This document shows positions 24,477-33,671 of a stretch of DNA of 39,426 nucleotides, piece after piece. A program made the translations under genes and the position numbers. Every line of letters begins with the position of its first letter. Position 1 is the stretch's first letter. Origin of the DNA: an uncultured Spirochaetales bacterium. Lineage in GTDB: Bacteria; Spirochaetota; Spirochaetia; Sphaerochaetales; Sphaerochaetaceae. The notes below the pieces were generated by a model. The model ran no database searches and had not been told where the DNA came from. It saw only the letters and a program-made list of their open reading frames with translations. The DNA is taken from contig CALXXN010000017.1 of the NCBI GenBank assembly GCA_944392695.1, positions 1 to 39,426 of the forward strand. Reading direction: 5' to 3'.

Positions 24477-25763
24477 ATGGATAGACGTCAGTTGGAACGG
24501 ATCCTGCGCAACCAGGAGCATGAGTTCAAAGACTTGTTGTCCCAGGACTGGGTATCACGTCCTGAAGAATCTCTCGTCAATTTGCATAGCCGGCTTGCCC
24601 AGGTCGTAATCGGAGTGAGGCGTTCAGGCAAGTCCACCTTGTGTATCAATGTGATCAAGAAATCCGGACTTGACTTCGCTTATGTGAACTTTGAGGATGA
24701 GCAGCTTTCCCTTATACAAGCATCTGACTTGGATACTGTGCTTGAATGCCTGTACCAGGTTTATGGGCAGTTCAATCATCTCTTCATGGATGAAATCCAG
24801 AACATAGATGGTTGGCAGTATTTTGTGAACAGGCTCCTACGCAGTGGCATGCATGTGCTCATGACAGGCTCAAATGCAAAACTGCTTTCCAGTGAATTGT
24901 CAACGCATATGACTGGAAGGTATATGCCCATTGAGATTTTCCCGTTCTCGTTCGCTGAGTACTGTATGGCAAAAGGACATGGACTCAGGCATGGTTCTAC
25001 GAAAGAGAGTGGTCTTCTGCGCAGGGCTTTTGATGAATACATCATGGGTGGGGGCTTTCCTGAGTTGATGTTTGAGGACCGGAAAGAAGCTTACATACAG
25101 GAGCTTGTCACGGGTATACTCTCAAACGACATAGAGAAGCGCTTCAAGATAGCCTATAAGGACGCGTTTGAGCGTATGGCACAGCATATCATGAACATCG
25201 CACCTGTGAAGATCAACTATGCGGATCTTGGGAGGCTCTTCGATTTCAAATCCCAGCATACCGCTGAGAACTATGTTGGGTATCTTGAGAAAGCTTATCT
25301 TCTTTGCATGATTCCGCGGTTCTCGTATAAGAGCCATTCCCGTGTCACAGGTAGCAAGGCATATACAGTCGATGTTTCATTGATGAACATGAGGCGGGAT
25401 GCTTTTGCAGCTGCCAACCTCGGCTGGAGGCTTGAGACGATTGTCCTCATCGAACTCCTCAGGAGGAACAGGTCCAAGGGAAGACATGTCGCATACCTTG
25501 AAGACAGGAGTAGTGAGTGTGACTTCCTCGTGTGTTCAGGACTCAATGTGTTGTCTGCAATCCAAGTCTCCTATGACGTCTCCAACTCGAAGACTCTCAA
25601 GAGGGAGTTGAAAGGGTTGATAATGGCTGCAGAGAAGACAGGTTGTGAAGACCTCATCCTTCTGACAGATCATGAAGATGAGGCCATTGAGGAAAGTGGA
25701 CATCATATCAGGATCCTCCCTGTTCATGCCTGGCTTGTCGATGGTTATCCAGATCTGGAGTAG
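24477..25763 (+). CDS. AAA_14/DUF4143-type ATPase (second copy)
   Basis: A 428-residue relative of the preceding ATPase with the same domain order: a short N-terminal helix region, Walker A GVRRSGKST at 46-54, Walker B HLFMDEIQNI at 101-110, TGSNAKLL at 130-137, IFPFSFAEY, then DUF4143 with SSECDFLVC and AIQVSYDVS as the PD-(D/E)XK-like remnant (QVS in place of E-x-K). The two proteins are clearly different in sequence, so this is not a recent tandem duplication even though the upstream arrays are close copies. ATG at 24477 has only a weak GGAA upstream. Function of the family is unknown. Confidence 0.92.
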   Translation: MDRRQLERILRNQEHEFKDLLSQDWVSRPEESLVNLHSRLAQVVIGVRRSGKSTLCINVIKKSGLDFAYVNFEDEQLSLIQASDLDTVLECLYQVYGQFNHLFMDEIQNIDGWQYFVNRLLRSGMHVLMTGSNAKLLSSELSTHMTGRYMPIEIFPFSFAEYCMAKGHGLRHGSTKESGLLRRAFDEYIMGGGFPELMFEDRKEAYIQELVTGILSNDIEKRFKIAYKDAFERMAQHIMNIAPVKINYADLGRLFDFKSQHTAENYVGYLEKAYLLCMIPRFSYKSHSRVTGSKAYTVDVSLMNMRRDAFAAANLGWRLETIVLIELLRRNRSKGRHVAYLEDRSSECDFLVCSGLNVLSAIQVSYDVSNSKTLKRELKGLIMAAEKTGCEDLILLTDHEDEAIEESGHHIRILPVHAWLVDGYPDLE

Positions 25764-25855
25764 TCATGTCGCCAGCTTGATGTTTTCCTAGGTACCAGGG
25801 ATGTGTTTCTGTACAGCTGAAATGAGCAAATTAGGAATTGGTTGGTTTGGTTTTA

Positions 25856-25926
25856 AAGTTTTTCTGGAATCCGAGTATGAACTTCAAGAGACTTGGAAGT
25901 TTTTCTGAATTTCCAGTAAAAAACTT
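25856..25926. repeat. Repeat family 2, second pair, downstream of the second ATPase
   Basis: Two units start at 25856 and 25897, 41 bases apart, matching the pair at 22969. The first reads AAGTTTTTCTGGAAT and continues into AGTATGAACTT; the second folds as AAGTTTTT..CTG..CAG..AAAAACTT. No recognisable ATPase gene follows, so this could be the leader of a lost copy or the right boundary of a mobile unit. Confidence 0.75.
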
Positions 25927-27012
25927 GAGGAAATACAAGCTTCCCTGGCCTTATAGCATTACTTCAGTGTATAAAATTTTTAAAATATACTACCGAAATA
26001 AGATTGATTATTTTGGATATTGATACGGAGAAAAATCTGACATCACCTTATCGTCAGATGTTAAAGAACAACTGTTTTGAATTGGTTTCTTGTAATGGAC
26101 ATCAAAAAAGCTGCAACTAACTGATGTCCTGTAATGTAATGTAATGTGGGCATCTGATGATTTGTATAGTTCCCCGTAGATGAAATGCTGCTGAATGAAA
26201 ATGAGGGGCATTCATCCAGCATGCAGGACAATGTGAGTTAGAATCCTGAGATGTCAGGTGCGATTCAAAATGAAACAGCTTTTCCTATGTGAATAAAAAT
26301 GATTACAAATATTAATACTATGGTTTAAAATGCAAAGTAATATTTATAAATTATGTAAATACATGCAGATTGATTTGAGACAATATCATTTTATTAGTAT
26401 TATCATATAGCTTCACTTGCAGACAGAAACCCATTTTGTATTTTTCTCTTGGCTGTGGCATGGACCAGATCCAAGGTCCTGGGAGTATGTTCGAATGGTT
26501 GATACAGATGCGTCAGAGGGGCAGGCATTTTCCGACTGACGTTACATACCCGTCATAATCAGTTGGGTTCACTGTAGAAGGACGTTGAAAACACATTTGC
26601 TTTTATAGAGTATTCCATAGTCTCGCAATGTGTTCTGTATGGCACATGGTTATTTTCGTCAATGTTCCCATAGGTGTTTGAATGTGAAATGAATTAGAAA
26701 AAATGAAAATGCATATTTAGTCTGTATCTAATGAAATCTTAATGTTATGTATATTATATTGTTTAGATAGTTTAATATGTATTTATGGTATATAAATTAT
26801 ATTAATTATAGATAGATTTATATTAATAATATCAGTTATCATATCATAATAAATCTTGTCCTTTGAAGTGGTAGGAAGAGAATCGTATATGGGATTCTGA
26901 TTTGTAGTAGTGACAGGGTAGGGTGTGCGTCTTTTCAAAGCCTCCTGAAATGGCCTGTGACACATTTGCGAGTGGCTTGAGTGAAATACTACACTCAGGC
27001 GTGATGATGCAG
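25927..27012. other. About 1.1 kb AT-rich region with no convincing gene
   Basis: Composition is far more AT-rich than the core genes, especially 26281-26420 and 26690-26860, which are almost only A, T and short words. All open frames are short and lack ribosome sites. Features seen: GGACATC/GATGTCC hairpin (26097-26129), three tandem TGTAA units at 26130-26145, an AGAATC/GATTCT inverted repeat (26879-26898) and a TGAGTG/CACTCA inverted repeat (26978-26997). A fragment at 26440-26540 has higher GC and might be a decayed gene, but the product is not recognised. Confidence 0.6.
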
Positions 27013-27037
27013 CCAGAGGCCTTCTATTGGCTTCTGG
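27013..27037 (-). terminator. Hairpin after the lipoprotein gene
   Basis: A 9-bp stem (27013-27021 with 27029-27037, one G-U pair, loop of 7) lies 17 bases beyond the lipoprotein stop. No U-run follows on the minus strand, so termination would be Rho-dependent or weak. Confidence 0.4.
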
Positions 27038-27054
27038 TGGATTGCTGATTACTA

Positions 27055-27639
27055 TCACTGGTGATTTGCCAAATCGACGATTACGAATGGGGATGCATTG
27101 ATGAAGGCAGGAGTCCTGTCGTCGTACCAGGCGTCAGGATAAGCGTACATGCAGGTGATTGTGCCAAGACAGGGACGCAGGCCCAACCTGTCATAGCCAC
27201 TCTCTTCTTCCTGGCAGGCAGTCCCTATGTCGTACTGTACCATCACCCAGCCGTCGTACCTGTCATCAGGGAAATAGAAATGATAAACAGGCATGTATTC
27301 ATTCCAGCCTGTGACAAGGTCATGCTCGAAAGTCCCTTCGTAAGTACAGGTCCCTGTATATGTCTTGTAGGGCTTTGTCTCAACTTCGTCATTGTGTACC
27401 CAGTGGAGTGCGAGGTCTGCTGATACTTCCTTGTAAAGCTCATCAATGCCTTGACCGAGTTCCAATGTGTACATGGTGCTTCTGTAACTGTTGACTTCGC
27501 AGACAGCCTCATAAGTCCCTGCTATAAGTGGCCTGTTGATGATTGACTGATAGGGGATATAGTCCGAGTCGAACTCACAGCCTGTCAGGATAAGCAGGAT
27601 TGAGATGAGGGCCAGTATGAGGCTCTTGGCGCTGCGCAT
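27055..27639 (-). CDS. Putative lipoprotein of unknown function
   Basis: A 194-residue protein with a lipoprotein signal: MRSAKS, hydrophobic LILALISILLI, then the lipobox LTGC with Cys at residue 20. The mature part (EFDSDYIPYQ...) is rich in Tyr and Asp and holds four further cysteines, with beta-strand-like patches (YEAVCEVNSY, HFYFPDDRYDGWVMVQYDI). No family is recognised. The ATG at 27639 has GGAGG at 6 bases; the upstream open frame is not coding. It sits between the AT-rich block and EF-G II, 116 bases from the latter's 3' end, and is likely transcribed alone or by read-through. Confidence 0.8.
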   Translation of the reverse strand: MRSAKSLILALISILLILTGCEFDSDYIPYQSIINRPLIAGTYEAVCEVNSYRSTMYTLELGQGIDELYKEVSADLALHWVHNDEVETKPYKTYTGTCTYEGTFEHDLVTGWNEYMPVYHFYFPDDRYDGWVMVQYDIGTACQEEESGYDRLGLRPCLGTITCMYAYPDAWYDDRTPAFINASPFVIVDLANHQ

Positions 27640-27706
27640 GTCTTCCCTCCACACGTTGTCTTGTGCACTTATGATGGGGGAGCATCCCTGTGGCGTCAAG
27701 AGACGG

Positions 27707-27733
27707 GGAAGGGGCCTTGTGCAGGCCCCTTCC
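27707..27733 (-). terminator. Terminator-like hairpin after EF-G II
   Basis: A perfect 10-bp GC-rich stem, GGAAGGGGCC with GGCCCCTTCC around a 7-base loop, begins 21 bases beyond the EF-G II stop. The following minus-strand bases (CGTCTCTTG) give only a weak U-tract. Confidence 0.6.
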
Positions 27734-27754
27734 TACATGGATCAGATGGTATCC

Positions 27755-29839
27755 TTACTTCGCTTCGGCTTCCTTGCGGGCCTTGGCTTCAGCAATAACA
27801 TCATCAGCGAGCTTGCCTGTGAGCATCTCGTAGTGGTCGAACTCGAGTTCGAATGAACCTGTGCCACTTGTCATCGACTTGAGGTCGATCGCATAGGTCC
27901 TGAGCTCTGCCATAGGCACCTCTGCCTGGACGGCGACGAGGTGGCCTTTCTCCTCCTGGCCAAGGACGCGTCCACGCTTGGATGAGAGGTCGGAGAGGAT
28001 GGAACCCAGGTATTCGCTCTCGACGAAGACCTCGAGCTTCATGATGGGTTCGAGGAGGACGCAGCCAGCCTTGGAGAGGGCGATGTCCATCGCACCCTTG
28101 GCAGCGAGCTTGAAGGCCATTTCAGAGGAGTCGACAGGGTGCTCCTTGCCATCGATCAAGGTGACACCGATGTCCACCAGCGGGTAACCTGCGAGGTAGC
28201 CTTCGCTCATGGCTTCCTGGATGCCCTTCTCGATGCCAGGGATGTAGCCCTTGGATATCGAGCCACCCTTGATCACGTTCTCGAAACGGTAGAAGGCGCC
28301 ACGTTCGATCGGCTCGATCTCCATGACGACACGGCCGAACTGTCCATGACCACCGGACTGTTTCTTGTGGGAGTACTCTGCGATGCCGGACTTCTTGGTG
28401 ATCGTCTCCCTGTAAGCGATCCGTGGGATGGCGGTGTGGATCGTGACCTTCTGCTTGTCGCGGATGCGGTCGAGGATCATGTTGATCTGCAACTCGCCCA
28501 TGCCTCCGATGACAGTCTCCTTGGTCTCGACGTTCTGCTTGATCTGGAAGGTCAGGTCCTCCTCTGCGACCTTGTGCAGGGCCTCGTTCATCTTGTCTTC
28601 ACTCTTCTTGTCATCAGCACTGATCGCCAGCTGATAGACGGGCTGGGGCAGCTGCATAGGGGCGAAGACCCACTTCACATCAGGACCGGAGAGGAGTGAG
28701 CAGTTCGTTGATGCGATGTTGCTCTTAGTGATGATGCCGATGTCTCCCGCTTCGAGTGCGTCGGTCTCGATCAGCTTCTTGCCAAGTGCGCGGTAGACCT
28801 TGCTCGGGCGTTCCTTCTTCTTGACGTCCGGGTTGTAAAGGTCCACGTCAGAGGCGACACGGCCCTGGATGACCTTGATGAAGCTCAGCTTGCCTGAGAA
28901 CTGGTCGATCGTCGTCTTGAAGCAGTAGGCGGCGACAGGCGCATCCGGCTTGATGGGGATCCTTTCGATGTTGCCTTCCTCGTCACGGATGAAGTCGAAA
29001 CCATCAAGCGGGTTGGGGAAGTTGTTGGATATGAAGTTCAAGAGCGAGGTGATGCCTGCACCCTTGTCTGTCGCACCACAGAACACGGGGACGACCTTGT
29101 TGTCCTTCAAGCCTTCGCGCAGGCCACGGCGGATGTCATCCATTTCAAGCGTGCCTTCCTCGAAGTACTTCTCAATCAGGTCGTCGGCACCTTCAGCGGC
29201 GTTCTCGATAAGGCGGCCCCTGAAGTCCTCGACGACGGCGGCGTACTTCTCTGGAATCGGGATTGGTGTCTCCTTTCCACCTTCCTTCATCTGATACGCC
29301 TGGTTCTCGATCAGGTTGATGACGCCTTGGAACTCCTCGGCCTCTCCCAAGGCCATGACGACAGGTACGAAATGGGAGTTGAACTCACTCTCAAGCGAGT
29401 CTATGACATGGCGGTAGCTTGCCCGCTCCTTATCCATCTTGTTGATGAAAACCGCACGCGGCTTGTTCCTTGCGTCAAGTCTCCTCCAGAGCTTGACGGT
29501 TTCTATCTGGGCACCTTCGCGTCCGTCGACGACGACAAGTGCGGCCTCGCAGCTGCGGAAGGCGCAGATCGTCTCACCGATGAAGTCAGCCGTTCCCGGG
29601 GTGTCGATGATGTTCACCTGGTTGTCGGCCCATTTGAATGAGGAGAGCGAGGCATGTACTGAGATCTTGCGTGAGATCTCCTCCTCGGTGTAGTCCGAGG
29701 TCGTCTTACCACTTTCAACTGTCTCCGGGTGGTCAAGAACACCTGCATAGTAGAGCATCTGCTCCACAAGGTTGGTCTTGCCCGTGCCATTATGGCCGAC
29801 GAGCGCCACATTCCTGAGGTTTTTCGATTCTACGCTCAT
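27755..29839 (-). CDS. Elongation factor G-like GTPase, EF-G II type
   Basis: A 694-residue five-domain translational GTPase. Its G1 loop is GHNGTGKT (residues 15-22) where canonical EF-G has AHIDAGKT, and the switch I region reads TTTSDYTEEEISRKIS-like sequence without the invariant RGITI; DTPGTADF and NKMD are present. Domain IV carries KKQSGGHGQFG and domain V ends with a normal FELEFDHYE. These substitutions mark the EF-G II/EF-G-2 group known in Thermus and spirochaetes, whose role is less defined than translocation by EF-G I. AAGGAGG at 5 bases fixes the ATG at 29839; the frame upstream is discarded. A canonical EF-G gene is expected elsewhere. Confidence 0.9.
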   Translation of the reverse strand: MSVESKNLRNVALVGHNGTGKTNLVEQMLYYAGVLDHPETVESGKTTSDYTEEEISRKISVHASLSSFKWADNQVNIIDTPGTADFIGETICAFRSCEAALVVVDGREGAQIETVKLWRRLDARNKPRAVFINKMDKERASYRHVIDSLESEFNSHFVPVVMALGEAEEFQGVINLIENQAYQMKEGGKETPIPIPEKYAAVVEDFRGRLIENAAEGADDLIEKYFEEGTLEMDDIRRGLREGLKDNKVVPVFCGATDKGAGITSLLNFISNNFPNPLDGFDFIRDEEGNIERIPIKPDAPVAAYCFKTTIDQFSGKLSFIKVIQGRVASDVDLYNPDVKKKERPSKVYRALGKKLIETDALEAGDIGIITKSNIASTNCSLLSGPDVKWVFAPMQLPQPVYQLAISADDKKSEDKMNEALHKVAEEDLTFQIKQNVETKETVIGGMGELQINMILDRIRDKQKVTIHTAIPRIAYRETITKKSGIAEYSHKKQSGGHGQFGRVVMEIEPIERGAFYRFENVIKGGSISKGYIPGIEKGIQEAMSEGYLAGYPLVDIGVTLIDGKEHPVDSSEMAFKLAAKGAMDIALSKAGCVLLEPIMKLEVFVESEYLGSILSDLSSKRGRVLGQEEKGHLVAVQAEVPMAELRTYAIDLKSMTSGTGSFELEFDHYEMLTGKLADDVIAEAKARKEAEAK

Positions 29840-29871
29840 TACTTCCTCCTTTTTCACAAACGTATGAAAAC

Positions 29872-29900
29872 ATCGTAAGGCCAAAGGAGGGTGAAGTCAA
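29872..29900 (-). promoter_or_regulatory. Probable promoter of the EF-G II gene
   Basis: On the minus strand TTGACT (29895-29900) and TACGAT (29872-29877) are 17 bases apart, about 33 bases ahead of the start codon and just past the XRE gene stop. Confidence 0.5.
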
Positions 29901-29931
29901 AAAGAAAATGCTGCCAGGAGGGAGGAGGCCT

Positions 29932-30258
29932 TCAGACCCCCTCTTCCTGGAAAGTGCGTTCGATCGCGTCGCCAACGTTCTGCTTCAGGCGGTAGAGGAG
30001 TGGCTCGAGGTCCCTCCCTTCACCACCTTCCACACGGTGGCCGCCTTCACAGAAGAATGACCAGACAGGGGCTCCTGTCTCTTCAGCGATACGCTCAAGG
30101 GTCGAGAAGGAAGGTGCCTTGCGACCAGTCTCGAGCTCTGTGATGAATGAAGGTGAGACTCCTATCCTGAGCGCAAGGGCGCTCTGGGTCAGACCCATCT
30201 TCTTGCGTCTTTCCCGCAGGTTCATGGCAAAGACAGTCATCAGCGTGTTCTTCTCCAC
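29932..30258 (-). CDS. XRE-family transcriptional regulator
   Basis: A 108-residue protein with a textbook HTH_3 domain at about 13-66: LRERRKKMGLTQSALALRIG, recognition helix VSPSFITELETGRKAP, then TLERIAEETG. The C-terminal 40 residues are charged and helical, possibly for dimerisation. The start is GTG at 30258 with GGAG about 10 bases upstream; ATG at 30240 or 30225 are alternatives. It lies between the two EF-G genes, but no evidence ties it to their control. Confidence 0.88.
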   Translation of the reverse strand: MEKNTLMTVFAMNLRERRKKMGLTQSALALRIGVSPSFITELETGRKAPSFSTLERIAEETGAPVWSFFCEGGHRVEGGEGRDLEPLLYRLKQNVGDAIERTFQEEGV

Positions 30259-30320
30259 CAGGTTGTACTCCTCAAATTGCTGTAGCGTCTTGTCTTTACA
30301 CGTTGATTTTAAAATGTTTT

Positions 30321-30352
30321 GGCCCAGGGCGCAAGGAAAAGTGCCTCAGGCC
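30321..30352 (-). terminator. Hairpin overlapping the stop codon of the second EF-G gene
   Basis: 30321-30330 pairs with 30343-30352 in the minus-strand transcript (10 positions, one mismatch, two G-U pairs; loop of 12). It includes the TGA at 30346-30348. No U-run follows, so termination is uncertain. Confidence 0.3.
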
Positions 30353-32373
30353 TTTGGTGCGTAGTGGCTGAACTCCATCGAGAAGGTTCCACGCCCCTGC
30401 GTGGAGGACCTTAGCACGGTCGTGTATCCGAACATCTTCGCCAAGGCGCACTCGCAGGTGACAACGTCGTTGGCAGGGCGCGACTCCATCGACTGGACGA
30501 TGCCTCCACGGCTGGTGATCGAGGCGATCACATCACCGATGTACTGGCTGGGCGCTGCGACGATGACGCTCATGATGGGCTCCATCAGCATGGCACCGGC
30601 CTTCATGCAGACCTGGTTCAGTGCCAGGGCCGCACAGCTCTCTGCCGCGACGACTGTCGTCTCAAGCTCATCGTAGGCTATGGCCTTCACGTCGACAGCG
30701 ATGTCAGTGCACTCATAGCCGTACTTGATGCCACTCTTCAGCTCGCCTTCAAGTCCACGCTGGATTGCTTCGATGACCTCCTCAGGGATGCCACGCGTGT
30801 CAGCTGTGAACTTGATGCTGTTGCCACTCTTGGCAGGTGCTGGGGAGACAGAGAGCGTCAGGCCCATCTTGTTCTCCTTGCCTGCGATCATGCGCTCGAA
30901 GGTATAGCTGTCCTCAGCGCTGGAGCTGATGCATTCGCGGTAGGAGACCTGCGGTGAGCCGACCCTGGCGTCGATTTTCATCTCCTTGGTGATCCTTGTC
31001 GTCAGGACATCGAGGTGCAGTTCCCCCATGCCTGAGATGACGAGCTGTCCTGTCTCGCTGTCATCCTTGTAAGTGAAGGTCGGATCCTCCTGGGAGAGGA
31101 CCTCGAGCGCCTTGTGCAGCTTGTCCTGGTCCGCGCTTGAGCGGGCCTCGATCGCGACGGAGATGACGGGGTTGGGGAAGTGCATCTTCTCAAGGAGGTA
31201 GGGGGCCGCTTCTGTGCCGATCGTGTCACCTGTCTGGGCTCCCTTGAAGCCGATGATGACACCAATGTCACCAGCCTTGAGCTCATTGAGCTCCTGTGTC
31301 CTGTCGGCATGCATCCTCAGCAGCCTGTTGACGCGCTCCTTGCGTTTCTTTGTGATGTTGTAGATGCTGATGCCCTTCTTCAGCACACCTGAGTAGATCC
31401 TGACAAAGCACATGGCACCAGCCTGTGCGTCGACCTGGATCTTGAAGATCAGGCCCAGGAGCGGGCCGTTCTCATCATGCTGGATCTCGACTTCCTTCTC
31501 CTTCTTCTCCCACCAGCCTTTCACCGCGGGGGCCTCTATGGGCGAGGGGAGGAGGTCGACTATGCCGTCGAGCAAGGTCTGGACACCGATGTTCTTGAGC
31601 GAGGAACCGACCATGACGGGCAGGAGCTGGCGGCGCAGCGTGCACTCCCTGAGTGTCTTCAGCAGCAGCTGTGATGGGATCTCGGCGCCTTCGAAGTAGA
31701 GTTCTGTGACCTCGTCGGAGTATGAGGCGCACTCATCGATCAGCTTCTCCCTCCACTGTGTGGCCTTGTCGATCATGTCGGCAGGGATGTCGGACTTCGT
31801 GATGGTCTGGCCCTTGTCCTCCTGGCTGAAGGTGAGCATCTTCATCTCCAAAAGCGAGATGACACCGGAGAAGGAGGACTCGGCACCAACAGGGATGTAA
31901 AGGGGGACAGGGTGTTCACCAAGCTTTTTCGCCATGTCGTCGAGGACGGCGTAGAAGTCAGCGCCCAGCCTGTCCATCTTGTTGATGAAGGCAATGCGCG
32001 GTACATGATAATTGTCGGCCTGGGCCCAGACGGTCTCCGTCTGGGGTTCGACACCACCGACTGCGCAGAAGACGCCGACAGCGCCATCAAGGACGCGGAG
32101 GCTGCGTTCGACTTCTGCCGTGAAGTCGACATGTCCCGGGGTGTCGATGATGTTGACCTGGTGGCCACGCCAGTAGCAGGTCGTGGCGGCAGAGGTGATC
32201 GTGATTCCCCTGTCCTGTTCCTGCTGCATCCAGTCCATCGTCGCTTCGCCGTTGTCGACTTCGCCGATCTTGTGGTTCTCTCCTGTGTAGTAGAGTATGC
32301 GCTCAGTGGTCGTGGTCTTACCGGCATCGATATGGGCCATGATGCCTATGTTCCTTATCGTGTTCTCGCTCAT
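30346..32373 (-). CDS. Elongation factor G paralogue, spdEFG2-like
   Basis: A 675-residue EF-G with intact GTPase motifs: AHIDAGKT at 13-20, [13 protein letters not shown] in switch I, DTPGHVDF and NKMDRLGAD. Domain IV lacks the usual basic loop seen in translocases ([11 protein letters not shown] replaces the KKQSGG-type segment), and length is shorter than EF-G I. This fits the spirochaete-type second EF-G, which in Borrelia works with RRF in ribosome recycling rather than translocation. That functional transfer is inference. The start ATG has no obvious ribosome site. The gene is read in the same direction as the ClC gene, whose stop lies 34 bases upstream. Confidence 0.9.
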   Translation of the reverse strand: MSENTIRNIGIMAHIDAGKTTTTERILYYTGENHKIGEVDNGEATMDWMQQEQDRGITITSAATTCYWRGHQVNIIDTPGHVDFTAEVERSLRVLDGAVGVFCAVGGVEPQTETVWAQADNYHVPRIAFINKMDRLGADFYAVLDDMAKKLGEHPVPLYIPVGAESSFSGVISLLEMKMLTFSQEDKGQTITKSDIPADMIDKATQWREKLIDECASYSDEVTELYFEGAEIPSQLLLKTLRECTLRRQLLPVMVGSSLKNIGVQTLLDGIVDLLPSPIEAPAVKGWWEKKEKEVEIQHDENGPLLGLIFKIQVDAQAGAMCFVRIYSGVLKKGISIYNITKKRKERVNRLLRMHADRTQELNELKAGDIGVIIGFKGAQTGDTIGTEAAPYLLEKMHFPNPVISVAIEARSSADQDKLHKALEVLSQEDPTFTYKDDSETGQLVISGMGELHLDVLTTRITKEMKIDARVGSPQVSYRECISSSAEDSYTFERMIAGKENKMGLTLSVSPAPAKSGNSIKFTADTRGIPEEVIEAIQRGLEGELKSGIKYGYECTDIAVDVKAIAYDELETTVVAAESCAALALNQVCMKAGAMLMEPIMSVIVAAPSQYIGDVIASITSRGGIVQSMESRPANDVVTCECALAKMFGYTTVLRSSTQGRGTFSMEFSHYAPKA

Positions 32374-32407
32374 GAGTCAGGAAAATATCAGAAAAGGGGT
32401 TTTTGTC

Positions 32408-33670
32408 CTAGCGGTAGGGCAGGTGCTGGTGTGCATAGATCCCGCTGCGTCCTGATGAGAGCCAGCTGAGGGCGCACATGACAAAGAGGAGCGAAGGCTC
32501 ACTGTAGCCGAAGAGCTCGAGGCCCAGGGCGAAACAGACGAGTGGCAGGTTGGTCCCACCCGCGAGCATTCCCAGCGCTCCAAGCGTGGCATAGGCTGAT
32601 GTGGTCCCATTTATCAGGTGCGAGAAGGACATGCCGAAGCCTGCTCCAACGATCAAGAGGGGAACGACCTCTCCTCCGACGAAACCTGCGGCGAAGGTGA
32701 AGGCGACCATCAGGAGCTTCACGACATCATCTATTTCCCTGGCCTGGTCGCTGATGATGTCCCATAGGAGGTCTGTTCCAAGCCCGTTGTAGCGGAAGGA
32801 GCCCGAGAGGGCCCAGGTCGCGAGTGAAATGGCCATCAGGATCGTGGCAGGGGCTGCGACTGCCAGGTAGTGGCTTCTGACATGTGTCTGGAAGAAGGTC
32901 CTGACATGGCCCAGCACATAGCAGAAGAGCCTGGCGTACAAGCCTGTCAGCAGGGCGAAGACGACCACTGGTGCGATGTTCGCGATCTCAGGTGCCAGTG
33001 GTGTCACCGGAGGGATCGCCATGACATGGCAACCTGTCGCCTGGCTGATGATCGAGGAGCTGAATGCCGCACAAACCGCGCTGAGGTAGGCATCCATCCT
33101 GGTCGACTTGGGACTCGCCAGCTGTGTGCCGAAGAAGACTCCTGCCACCGGTGCGTCGAAGAGGGCGGCGAAAGCCGCTGCGGCACCAGCGATCAGGTAG
33201 TGGTCCCGGCGGCTGTCATGGATGTAGCCTATCTGGCCTGCGATCCTGTCCTCCGCCTTCTCGACCAAGGCCGCACTCGCCAGTCCGATCTGGACGCCGG
33301 CGCCCTCCTTTCCCCCTGAGGCACCGACAAGGTGGGTGATCCCCGCACCTATGAAGGCGACAAGCCCCATCAAGGGCGAAAGCCCGGCCTCGGCCTGGCT
33401 CTGCGCCCAGTTGTGGCTGTTGATCGCTTCGATCGCATCGCCCGTCGTTGAATTGCGCAGCCTGTCCCCGAAGAGCCTGTAGACCAGCTGGGTCAGCATG
33501 GCTCCTGGTATGATCATGAGGACAAGCCAGCCATGGGAGCGGTTCAATGCGGTCAAGGTGAAGACCATCTGCGAGTACAGTGATATCAGGAGTCCTGTCA
33601 GGATACCTGTCGAGAGGCCCCGGCCGACCTGGCCGGGCCAGTACTGGTGTGATGGTCCCGCTGTGCTCAT
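32408..33670 (-). CDS. ClC-family anion channel or antiporter
   Basis: A 420-residue multi-span membrane protein. The anion-pathway signatures are GASGGKEGAGVQIG at 116-129 (GxSxGREGPxVQxG pattern; gating Glu122 present, Lys for Arg and Ala for Pro), then FAALFDAPVAGVFFG, and FVGGEVVPLLIVGAGFG (the GGxFxPxLxxGA region, with Glu-Val before Val). There is no C-terminal CBS pair. The altered filter could mean a fluoride-exporting CLC-F type, but this cannot be settled by eye. The start lies 1 base after the TPR gene stop (TGATATG), so the two are co-transcribed. Confidence 0.92.
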   Translation of the reverse strand: MSTAGPSHQYWPGQVGRGLSTGILTGLLISLYSQMVFTLTALNRSHGWLVLMIIPGAMLTQLVYRLFGDRLRNSTTGDAIEAINSHNWAQSQAEAGLSPLMGLVAFIGAGITHLVGASGGKEGAGVQIGLASAALVEKAEDRIAGQIGYIHDSRRDHYLIAGAAAAFAALFDAPVAGVFFGTQLASPKSTRMDAYLSAVCAAFSSSIISQATGCHVMAIPPVTPLAPEIANIAPVVVFALLTGLYARLFCYVLGHVRTFFQTHVRSHYLAVAAPATILMAISLATWALSGSFRYNGLGTDLLWDIISDQAREIDDVVKLLMVAFTFAAGFVGGEVVPLLIVGAGFGMSFSHLINGTTSAYATLGALGMLAGGTNLPLVCFALGLELFGYSEPSLLFVMCALSWLSSGRSGIYAHQHLPYR

Positions 33671-33671
33671 A

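Noticed and set aside
25838-26023. Short plus-strand open frame of 61 residues
   Set aside because: It begins within family 2 repeats, has no ribosome site and ends in AT-rich codons; its sequence does not resemble an ATPase N-terminus.
26440-26555. Possible decayed transposase or other gene in the AT-rich block
   Set aside because: Two short frames (about 30-44 residues) look slightly protein-like, but neither shows a known motif and they use different frames. No terminal inverted repeats or target duplications were found.
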